From positions 1 through 38,091 of the forward strand of contig FMBT01000242.1 of assembly GCA_900095095.1 (NCBI GenBank): a DNA stretch of 38,091 bases, in the 5' to 3' direction. The notes beneath the pieces are model-generated. The model saw only the letters and a list, made by a program, of their open reading frames with translations, was not told the DNA's origin and did not search any database. Shown in pieces: positions 10,899 through 20,185 of the stretch; the first letter of the stretch is position 1, and each line of letters opens with the position of its first letter. This DNA comes from Fragilariopsis cylindrus CCMP1102 (taxonomy: Eukaryota > Bacillariophyta > Bacillariophyceae > Bacillariales > Bacillariaceae). A program made the translations under genes and the position numbers.

Positions 10899-12272
10899 AT
10901 GCATTTAATACGGCGTAGTTGTTGCTTGACGTTGCAACTTCATCGAAACCATCATCAAATTCGAATAAATCAAAAAAGAAGATTTTCATCGCTTCATGAT
11001 GATCGAAAAGCAGTGACAACTACTAGTATAAAAAATACTTCCACCCAAAAAGATGAAATAATTAAGATCTCAAGGACGACAATGGCAACGACGTCCGTAA
11101 ACGCTAATACTAACAACACTGCAACAACAAATATTGTGTCGTTAGAAAAAGAAGAAGTTACCGTTTTAGTTGACGATTTGTTACGTCGCACTCGATCCCT
11201 GATGGACAACAACAACGACGACGACGACAACAACGACGGTGGTGATAATCCCGAAATTGATGGTCCCGATGATGGTCGTAAGAAGAATGCTCATCATGTG
11301 ATCGCTTTTTCCGGTGGTATTGATTCTTCTGTTACAACTGCCTTAATTCAACGAATTGTTTCATCGTCGTCGTCGTCGTCGTCATCGTCATCGTCATCAT
11401 GGCAACTAGCATCAACTGTGTACGATACTGAAAATGTCACTGCTGTTCTTGGGTTGTCACCCGCAGTTCCTGTTGACCAACGACAATTGGCCGAACGTGT
11501 AGCAGAACAGATAGGGGTACGATTTGAACAAATTGCTACGAGCGAGGGAGACGATGAAGTGTATGTTGCTAATGATGGTCGAGCATGCTTTGCATGTAAA
11601 ACACATTTATATACATGTTTAAAAAGTATCTCCGATCGATATTCATTTTCCTCTAATAATAACAACAACAACAACAACAGCATCAACAGCATCAACGACG
11701 TCATATTATATAATGGCACGAACGCAGATGATCTGATGGATCCGACACGATTGGGATTGATTGCAGCAGATGAATTTCATGTCCGGTCACCACTTCGTTA
11801 TCTAACAAAAAGTGAAGTACGATTAGTAGGAAGGCATCTTGGTTTACTAAATTGGGATCATGCAGCCTCACCATGTTTACGATCACGATTAGCAGTAGGT
11901 GTAACAGCAACATCCGATCGACTTCAAAATGTTGAATTTGCGGAACGGTTCGTACAAAAATCATTACCACAACTTATAGATGATCCAACTCGGAATTTAC
12001 GTGTCCGAATTTTAAGTGGTAATCGTGCAATGATTGAGGTGGATAATGATGATATTTTAAATGAAATTCAGAATCATATTATTCGTTTTCCTAGTGAAGA
12101 TTCAGAATCGTTATCATCATCATCATCATCATCATCTTCGTGGAGACAATACTTTGAACGAGACTTGGGATTTTCTTCAGTAGATGTACGACTATTCAAA
12201 ACAGGATCGGTAGCAACTATGCCAACAACAATACGACAGCAACCCAATACAAAAATAAAGAACTTATTATGA
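10899..12272 (+). CDS. LarE-like PP-loop ATP-dependent sulfur transferase, probably mitochondrial
   Basis: One intronless frame; from the chosen ATG it has 457 residues. The start at 10899 is preferred to the in-frame ATG at 10851 because it gives MHLIRRSCCLTLQ...RRFSSL, a basic, hydroxylated leader typical of mitochondrial presequences. The catalytic core has the PP-loop AFSGGIDSSVT (11307-11336), AVLGLSPAVP, the CFAC pair (Cys codons 11586 and 11595), NGTNADDLMDPTRLG with RSPLRYLTKSEVR, and SPCLRSR (Cys codon 11874). This order matches LarE, which installs sulfur in the nickel-pincer nucleotide cofactor of lactate racemase. A CxxC plus the Cys of PCLRSR fits LarE enzymes that bind a [4Fe-4S] cluster rather than sacrificing a cysteine. 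Ser, Asp and Asn runs interrupt loops between core motifs. Other PP-loop sulfur-transfer roles remain possible. Confidence 0.82.
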   Translation: MHLIRRSCCLTLQLHRNHHQIRINQKRRFSSLHDDRKAVTTTSIKNTSTQKDEIIKISRTTMATTSVNANTNNTATTNIVSLEKEEVTVLVDDLLRRTRSLMDNNNDDDDNNDGGDNPEIDGPDDGRKKNAHHVIAFSGGIDSSVTTALIQRIVSSSSSSSSSSSSSWQLASTVYDTENVTAVLGLSPAVPVDQRQLAERVAEQIGVRFEQIATSEGDDEVYVANDGRACFACKTHLYTCLKSISDRYSFSSNNNNNNNNSINSINDVILYNGTNADDLMDPTRLGLIAADEFHVRSPLRYLTKSEVRLVGRHLGLLNWDHAASPCLRSRLAVGVTATSDRLQNVEFAERFVQKSLPQLIDDPTRNLRVRILSGNRAMIEVDNDDILNEIQNHIIRFPSEDSESLSSSSSSSSSWRQYFERDLGFSSVDVRLFKTGSVATMPTTIRQQPNTKIKNLL

Positions 12273-12502
12273 CTAAACACTGTAAATGGCATATAATTAA
12301 CAACTATTATTACTACATTTATTAAATAATTGTATAGCATAATAAGTCGGGAAAATCCTGGTAATAACATAGAATTTCTAGTCTCCAAATCTCCACAAAT
12401 AACGCATGTTGCATTATAGTTTATTAGTTATGGATCTGATGTAATTTAGCAACTATTGCTTTAAAAGTTGCATCGCTTCATTGACTACTTCAATAGTTTC
12501 GA

Positions 12503-13205
12503 TTATTTCAGGAGATGGTGATGGAGAATTAGTATACCATTAATTTCATTATTATTACTATCATCCACGGTAATATGATTCATACGAATAAGATTGCCAT
12601 CTTTGTCTATTGGATACGAGGATGTTACATGTAATATACCAAATAAGAATCCAATAACGATTGCAGATCCAACCAATAATCCAACACTTAATGCTAAAAT
12701 AAAATCTTGGCAATCATTTATTTCACGTTCTAAAAATGATCGCCGTGCGTATTTTAATGAAGATGATGATGATAATTTCTTTCTATTAGTGTTGCTTCCG
12801 TTATTATTATGATGATCATCATCGTCGTCGTTATTGTTATTATTGTCATCGTCCCCATCATGACTATTATTATTGGTAACAATAACGGATGCCGTTGCAG
12901 TCATTAAGTTGCTATTATTATCACCATTAGCGATTTGAGTAGCAGGAACAACCGTAACGTTATCCCCTCCCCAACTGGTATCGTGTCGTCGTCGTCGTCG
13001 TCGTCGATCTATTGCTGTCAGATGAGGTATATAACTGTTGTGGATTTTGCAGTTGATGTGTTGGTAAATCAAATATAAATGAATTATCACCTGTTTGAAA
13101 TAATCCATTTGGTATTTTTACATTTGCTTCTGTACCATCTTGTAGATGTATCCGTACTACTTGACCCGCCTCACATTCATCGGGAATCAGAACTCGAAAT
13201 TGCAT
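12503..13205 (-). CDS. Small single-pass membrane protein with N-terminal PDGT-type beta domain (frame break in microsatellite)
   Basis: The first frame (from 13205) reads MQFRVLIPDECEAGQVVRIH, then LQDGTEANVKIPNGL and SFIFDLP. This is the compact beta module seen in many diatom proteins, of the pattern V-P-x-G-x-x-x-G-Q-x-(V/I)-x-(V/L)-x-D-G. Past a CGT-triplet microsatellite near 12985-13010, coding potential moves to another frame with an Asn/Asp-rich linker, a juxtamembrane KYARRSFLEREINDCQDF, one clear membrane span (ILALSVGLLVGSAIVIGFLF) and a short tail. The break equals one extra or two missing bases within the repeat. The function is unknown. The two halves could be separate genes, but the second lacks its own plausible start near the linker. 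Confidence 0.5.
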
Positions 13206-13820
13206 TTTGCTTTCTATTTTTTTTTTTGTTTTATTATATCAGTTTTTCGTTGTCGTCGTCGTTGTCGACGTCGTCGTCGTCTTGTCACTTCTTCTGTGTA
13301 CTACTCGTAACAGATACCTTCTAATTTCCTCTTCAATATTATTGTTGTCTTTGTCGATGATTGTTGTCTACGTCAATATTCAGTATTTGTTGCTGTCAAT
13401 GATGTATTATTGTGTCTTTGTCAACGATGATGTTGGTGTGATCTTTTTAAAGGTTCTAATTGTTGAGACTAGATTTCATTCATTAGTCCTTTAGCGGTAC
13501 AGCTGCGGGGATATCAGTTATGACCAAAAGATGTGATTTTTTGACGAACATGAGTGACTCAAAATTTAAAAAACGAAATGGGATTGAATTGATGGGGTGA
13601 CAAAGGAGGGTCAAGGGAGACAAAAATCTAATTTTATTATTAATTTATTTAAAGAGAGGAAAAGTAAGATTCCATTTGGAAATAAAGATACAGTAAGTAA
13701 CATAGCACCTATTATTCTATTTAAGAAAAAAAATTCTGTGCGTGTACTGTATTACGTAGGATTGTTGTGTGTATTCGGGAATCATCCACTGATTCGATTC
13801 CTCGCTTTATGCATCTTCGA
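13206..13820. other. Intergenic region between two minus-strand genes; nothing recognised
   Basis: The segment is T-rich, with GTC/GTT triplet repeats near 13250-13290, and AT-rich towards the NCS2 stop codon. Open frames here are low-complexity and are not annotated. It must hold the promoter of the small membrane protein and the 3' end of the permease gene. Confidence 0.4.
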
Positions 13821-16595
13821 TCATTGCCATTTCTTTGCATCGTATTCACCCGAGGATTTCTTATCAAAATCATTATCGCCTTTGCTTTCTACTTTGTCTG
13901 ATTCATCCTTCTCGTTGTTTTCGGTAAGAACCAAATCATCCTTCTGATTATCATCGTCTTCAGCGTAAGCGAGTTCAACATCGCTGGGTAAGATACCATG
14001 CAACATCATAGCAGCAACGCTACCCACACAATATCCAGTCGACAAAAAGATCGATAATCCATTTCGAAGTCCCTTCATCGCATCAGAGCAGTCTCCACAT
14101 TCCCAGAAAGGTGCAGTATAAGGAGATGCACGACGGTCGAGAAAAGCATATGGCCAGACCGTGACACCAACACCAAGTGCCATACTAAAAGCCATGATGA
14201 ATCTATTACGGCGGCTATCTAAATCAACATTTTTGGTAAGAGCAATACCGCTTACTAAGACGTTGGCGAACAAAAAGATTATCATTCCTCCCAAAACACA
14301 ATCGGGGATACTTGTAATTACACCAGCAATTTTACCAAAAATACCAAGTAGGATTAACCAGATACCACATGCGTACCCAGCACGTCTCGACGCACACTTG
14401 GTCAATGCGACAACTCCATTGTTTTCAGAATATGTAGTGTTGGGCATCGATGTGAATAAACCTGCAAGAATCGAATTTATTCCATCGGCTGTAAGGCCTC
14501 CTTGTATCGACTCATCGAATTCCTCGGACATTGTATCCAATTCGGAAGCTTCGTAGACAGCTTTTATGTAATGAAAATAATGATTATGATCGCGCAAAAT
14601 AAGTAGTAAATCAAGATAAGATATATTATGACAAAACGACGGTCAATTGCATACTGTACTATTAGAATAAATATGAAAATCTACCAGTCGACTTACCAGA
14701 AATATCACCGATGGTTTCAATGGTCACCACAATAGACGCGATTAAGAGAGGAATTACGGCCGGCCCATAAAAACCAAGCGGGAAAGTTTCCACCCATAAG
14801 AATGTGATAGGATCAGCATCTTTGATAGAACTAGTATCGACGTATGATTCTCCTTCAAAGTCGGTAAGACTAGCAATCATATAACCAAATAGTAGGGCAA
14901 AAATAACGTTACAATTCTTCATAAAAACACTTCCAAATAGTTCAATAAATACCAAGAAAACGAGAACTAATGATTATGATCGCGTATAACAAGTAATAAA
15001 TCAAGATAAGATGACGGTCGATTGGGCGGGGGTGGTGGTAAGAAGAAAAAGTGATGAAGACCAAGAAATAGTATGAATTATTCGCATATATTTAGAATTT
15101 TTTTTATACCAAGTCAACTTACCAGAAAAACCAAGTCCGATGTATGGTGCCGATCCGTAAGTTAAGGAAGTTTCACCGTTGGTACAGGTAGGGAAAGGTG
15201 GGGGGAATGTAATGTCTTGTGACACAATTTGAGAATGAGTTTTCCATCCCATATCAGCGCAAACAACACCCCCACCCCAATATTTCATTCCTGCTCCTGT
15301 CAAAGCAATACCAATTAACATAACGGTGATTGATGTAACGATCGGGGGGAACAAGCGTCTCAAACGAGCAGGTGGGATCAATGAAAGGAATAATTCAAGG
15401 AGGCAACAAACCATACTTGTTCCAAGCATTTTGCCATATGCTACCCGTCCATCAATTCCATCAATTTTCATTTGTGCAATTGCTATCTCAAATATAGGTA
15501 GGACTATATGATATAGTATAGTATAGTTTAGTATAGCATCATATAATACAAAATAATATATATCATACAAATAAGGGAAAGCAAAAAGGTTAGGTTCAAT
15601 TATATACCATTCAATAAAGTCCGAATATAATGTTCCATCATTGTAGTGCATTGTTTACTAACGTGTATAACTTGAACGAATGAGCGAAATAATGATGAAC
15701 GAACTTACATGTGAATGAGGTACCCATCACACTGAGAACTCCACTACCGATATAAAGTTTTCTTCCGAAGAATTTCTCAGAGAATGGAATGGTTACCTTA
15801 ACAATATTGATAATAGTACAAACTCCAGAAGTAATCAATGAGGCGCTGACAGCATACTTTAATAATCATATAGTATAAAAAAGAACGACAAATGATACAG
15901 TAAATGTATGAGAACAGTATGATAAACAATAATAAATACCGCAACAGATCAAAGAACGACGATATTGTATCTCTTCATGTAAAAAGAATAAGAAAGCGTC
16001 CGGACAAACAAACAAACAATACAATACAATACAATACAATACACTAAAACAAGCAAATAAACAACAAAATATAACTCACTTGAACTAACTCTGGACAAAA
16101 CCCTTCAGCAAAACCACAAACGGAAAACTTGAAAACAACAAGAGGTGGAGTAATCAATCCTCCGACCATACAGAAACAATGTTGTAAGCCCATAATTAAG
16201 GACATTAAAATTGGGAGCTTCTCATCTGTACAAATAAATGACAATGTTGTGTGTTTCGATTTTGTATCATTTATCGTTTTTTAATGGATATTGCAAAAGC
16301 AGAAATATAAAAATAAGAAACAACAGCACGAAGAAAGTAAGATTTTTTTTTCTGGTATAGATACATATCAGAATAACATACCCATAGTATATCATCGAGA
16401 TGATATTGAAGATGACGATGAGGATTATATAAAATATGATGCTAACACTGACACTGATACTACCTACATACCTTTGGAATAAAAATTTAACTTCGTCTTA
16501 GATTTCTTCCACGGAGCTGTTGGCATACACATGGACCCGTATTGATACCGTGAGCCTTCTCCTAAAAACTGGCGAATGATACTTTGACGATCCAT
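13821..16595 (-). CDS. NCS2 (nucleobase-ascorbate transporter) family xanthine/urate-type permease
   Basis: Six exons: 16595-16472, 16225-16080, 15856-15709, 15503-15123, 14966-14697 and 14560-13821. Their 1809 bases form an exact frame of 602 residues. All introns have GT..AG ends; phases are 1, 0, 1, 1, 1. The first membrane helix has the GLQH motif (MGLQHCFCMVGGLITPP). A later helix has VETIGDIS, whose Glu binds substrate in UapA-like carriers. The family signature [QEP]-N-x-G-x4-T-[RKG] is present as ENNGVVALTK, and GVLSVMGTSF and SLIPPARLRRLFPPIV are typical. The C-terminus is an acidic, lysine-rich cytoplasmic tail. The protein should be a plasma-membrane cation-coupled importer of xanthine, uric acid or related purines, useful as nitrogen sources. 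It is divergent from the CbiZ-CbiB gene across 726 bp. Confidence 0.92.
16016..16043. repeat. (ACAAT)n pentanucleotide microsatellite in NCS2 intron 2
   Basis: Five consecutive ACAAT units plus a partial one lie within the intron between exons 2 and 3, directly after an ACAA-rich run. This is a simple tandem repeat with no coding effect. Confidence 0.95.
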
Positions 16596-17321
16596 CTTGA
16601 TATGCAATGTACGTAAACTGCTCTTGTTGCTACTGTTGCTGTTGTTGTAAAAGTTTTTTGTGAGTAAGCAGTTATGGAAGGTATAGAAGCTAGCAATAAT
16701 ATTAAGGCAAATGGAGCTACGATACCAAATGTTGTGGATATTATTATTATTTGGAACTTCGAAAAGAAAGATGGAGGTAAAAATCACTCATGCCAGGGAA
16801 ATCGTGGTTGTAAAGAATACATTGATGCTTACTTTCACACAAGAAGAAGAACGATTGCTAGACACATTGTCTATCTATTATCTTTATCCCAACTTGAAGC
16901 AGAAATCATCCGAATTCCTTTCTGGGTTCCCATCTTTTACTAGGATCTTTTGAAAACAAGAACAAACAAGAACACAATCTTCTGTGGCTTATTTTTATTC
17001 CAAACGCAAGATGGATCATTATCTTTGTTTTAGCTACATATTTTTTCCCGCGTTAAGCGCGTGTATTTGTTGCGCGGGGGAGAGGGGAATAGACGCTTTC
17101 ACGAAAGTATTTTTTGAGCGCGCCATAATCAATAATACTGAGTACTGTACAGCACCTATCATCACTGTACTGTACTGTACCCGATATCTTCTGATGACGA
17201 AGAACGTGCTCGAGCCATCATAAGCGAAACTTGATAATAACAATGTAATAGAAATTTAAGAAAAACAATACTTTGTGTAAGTTAGCCTCTGTTTATTACT
17301 ACCTCAAGTGAAGGAAACATC
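16596..17321. promoter_or_regulatory. Divergent promoter region between NCS2 permease and CbiZ-CbiB fusion
   Basis: This 726 bp spacer separates two divergent start codons and must contain both promoters and 5' leaders. Short open frames in it lack conserved features. A CGCG-containing patch near 17047-17122 (CCGCGTTAAGCGCG, TTGCGCGGGG, GAGCGCGCC) is much more GC-rich than its surroundings and is followed by a repeated ACTGTAC word. No named binding site or cobalamin riboswitch-like element was recognised by eye. Confidence 0.35.
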
Positions 17322-20030
17322 ATGGCTGACGACGAGTACAAGCGGTACATTATCCTACCAACTGGATGTAAGGTAAATGTTGATGAACATCGGTCTTTGA
17401 TCGAGCTTCCCTCTGTTGTTCACTTTGATGATGGTAGTAAAAGAAATGACAACAATCGAAGTATTGTCTCTTGGAATGCGCTTTCATCTGCAATTTGGAA
17501 TGGTGGACCTCGTTCTTTCTGTTGCAGTAGCAATCATACCATCCCTGCTTCTGATGAGCAGAATATCGACAATTATGGTAGCGATAAGCTGCAAAATCAA
17601 AAAAATCAAAAGGTATGCGTTCTTAATTACAAAATGCCATCAACGTATGATGGTTTAAACCCTGAACCAAAATGCTTTCTCCGAACTGCGATCGGTAAAG
17701 AACAACTATGTAATAATGGTAGTAGTAGCAACAATAACGATGATAACCACGACGATAATGATACTCATGTATCTTCTTCTCCGCCTCCCTCCGCCTCCAC
17801 CTCCTCCTTATACTGTGACGAAGAAAAAACTGTTGGTCTGATGACGGCAGCATCAATGCAATCTCTACGGACAGCAAGTCGATCGGCCGGTGGTGTTATT
17901 GTGGACGTTATCGTACGGCAGGTATATCGAACGCAAGATCTGCGGGGGCTGATGCCGATTGCTTTTATATGTTCCCTCCCACTACCATCACACGATCTCA
18001 AAATGATAAAGGTTGTGATGATGATGATGATGATGATGTGGTGGTGCAGGTGAAGGTGAAAGTAGTGGCAAAGAAGGTGATAAGTCTCAAGATAATCTTC
18101 GACGTCGTCGTGGTCAACAAAACAAAACAGAAACAGCACGAGGAACCAAAAAATCCACCATATACACCAGGCACTATTAATACCGTCGTTATTATTAATG
18201 CACCATTATCTGCGGGGGCTATGGTAGAAGCCTATGCAATTGTGATTGAGGCGAAATGTGCAGCTTGTGCCGATCTACGAGTACAATGTGCTAAATCATT
18301 GCAATCGTTGTACGGGAGTAACTTAGCTCAGGGAACTGGTACGGATTGTGCTGTTTTATTTACTCCTGGTAGTAAGATGGAGACTACTACAACAAAGAAT
18401 GATGATGATGATAATGTTAATGATGTCGTTATTGAATTTGCGGGAAAGCATATCCTCCTTGCAGAGATGATAGGACAGGCAGTTCGTGAAGCGACTCATG
18501 AGGCGATCCTAGCAAATATATATCACATCCACGGTGGATCACTTATTCGGTATAATATATATCAATGGTATCGATCATTTATCGGTATCCTACAAGGTGC
18601 TAGACCGTGTGTTCCACCCCTTCCAATGATGCCAGTACCCCGAGCACCCATATCGGTAATACTTTTTGGATGGATATGTGTACTCGCTTCGTATTGTATC
18701 ACACCATTTATTGGTCAATCGGCAACAATATTGATAGCTGCAACTATCTGGGACCGGTAAGTAATACATCGTAAACAACTATCAATACTCTTCCTACGAG
18801 AGAGATGTTCTCGATTTTCTTTCCTTCTCGAGGAATTAGAATATATCGTAGTTCGACTCACATTTTTTTTCTCAAAACTACTTGTGCAAATTAATCAACT
18901 TGTTGACTGATTGAATGAACCACAGCTGCCTTCCGGAGCCACCCCTTATTGTACATCCTGTTTGTCTAGCCGGATCGACGATCAGTGTCATAACCAAAAA
19001 ATGGATACCCGAGCGAGTGTATCAAAGCCCTATCCTAGGGTTTAGTTCGGGAGTATTGTTTCTCGTGGGGATGCTCTCGCTATTTCTAAGTGGAGCGTGG
19101 TTATTCCTCTACATTATCCAATTTACCACCGATGGTGTCGGAAACATTTCTTGCAGTGCATCATCTTCATTCTGTGACAAATACACTCTCCAAAATATCA
19201 CGGCCTTCGCTTCCTGGATCCTAAAGGTGGTTCTTTTCAAAACGACATTTTCTCTCCAACTCTTGTGTACAATTGCACTTCAAATGGCCCGATTCTTAGA
19301 GCGCTCTCAACTCCAAGAAGCTCGAAGTCAGCTGTCGTGGTTATGCAGTCGTGATCCAACACATCTAAATTCGGAGGAACTAGCAGGTGGGACGCTTGAG
19401 AGTTTAACGGTAAGCAGGACTACAAGATAGACGATTTTTGGAAACGTCCCTTGTTTATGAGAATCAATCGCACACGGCTATGACTTGAAAATTAAATTAA
19501 AAAAATCTCACACACGATCTGTCCTTTTTGTTTTGACAACAGGAAAATCTTTCCGACGGTACAGTCGCCCCCTGGTTCTGGTATATCCTCTTTGGGCCTC
19601 TTGGTGCTCTGGGATACCGCATAGCGAACACACTAGACTCTCGTGTGGGCTATCATGGAAAGTTTGAATGGTTTGGGAAAGCGTCCGCTAGATTCGACGA
19701 TCTGATCAATCTTATCCCTGCAAGACTAACGGCTGTGTCACTTTGTATTGCTGCAGCATTTGTACCCGATTGCAATGCAGGGAGAGGTTTGAAAACAGCC
19801 TGGGAAGACTGCGGTCAATGCGATTCACCAATGCTGGTTGGCCGATGGGAGCTATGGCGGGAGTATTAGGGGTCAGATTGGAGAAGAGAGGACAATATTG
19901 CTTAGGAAGGAATCTGAATGGCGTCCGAGGTCCAAGTCCAAGAGATATACGAAACGGTCACCGTGTTGCGCAGCTAGCCGGAGGAATAGTATTTGTGGTT
20001 GCTGTCATTGCTTGTATTATAAAGGGATAG
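17322..20030 (+). CDS. CbiZ-CbiB fusion: adenosylcobinamide amidohydrolase + adenosylcobinamide-phosphate synthase
   Basis: Three exons, 17322-18756, 18926-19409 and 19543-20030, with introns of 169 and 133 bp. The first half is CbiZ: VGLMTAASMQSLR, GGVIVDVIV then TAGISNARSAGADADCF, VVIINAPLSAGAMVEAYAI, EAKCAACADL, QGTGTDCAVLF and EFAGKHILLAEMIGQAVREA. The second half is CbiB: PEPPLIVHPVCLAG, SRDPTHLNSEELAGGTLESL, ENLSDGTVAPWFWYILFGP, YRIANTLDSRVGYHGKF, ASARFDDLINLIPARLTA and NAGWPMGAMAGVLGVRLEKR, with several membrane helices. CbiZ cleaves the linker of cobinamide or pseudocobamides to cobyric acid; CbiB attaches an aminopropanol(-phosphate) linker to cobyric acid. The fusion therefore looks like a cobamide remodelling enzyme. 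Single bases are missing near 17914 and 19830; with them the frame closes at about 802 residues. An Asp-rich linker near 18020-18140 may hide further indels. No clear targeting peptide is seen. Confidence 0.88.
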
Positions 20031-20185
20031 TTAAAATATTAGATCAGATCGTAGCTATACAATATTACAATAAGCGTAGGATTTCCTGTATTATCCATTG
20101 TTGCTACTGCTGTTACTACAATCATTTTTTGTAATTATTACACAATTATTACTAGTTCTAGTCTGGAAGATCTAGTTCTATAAAT
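20031..20185. other. Short convergent spacer between CbiZ-CbiB and kinase-like gene
   Basis: About 155 bp separate the stop codon of the fusion gene from that of the minus-strand kinase-like gene. The two genes are tail to tail. Nothing beyond AT-rich 3' sequence is seen. Confidence 0.4.

Noticed and set aside
16674..17223. Small plus-strand genes between the permease and the CbiZ-CbiB fusion
   Set aside because: The overlapping open frames of 79-89 codons have no conserved features and partly mirror the antisense of the first permease exon's leader.
17322..18053. A separate hypothetical gene ending at a stop in frame 1 of exon 1
   Set aside because: Its last ~45 residues replace the conserved CbiZ motif found in the next frame; with one base added it continues into the CbiZ-CbiB protein.
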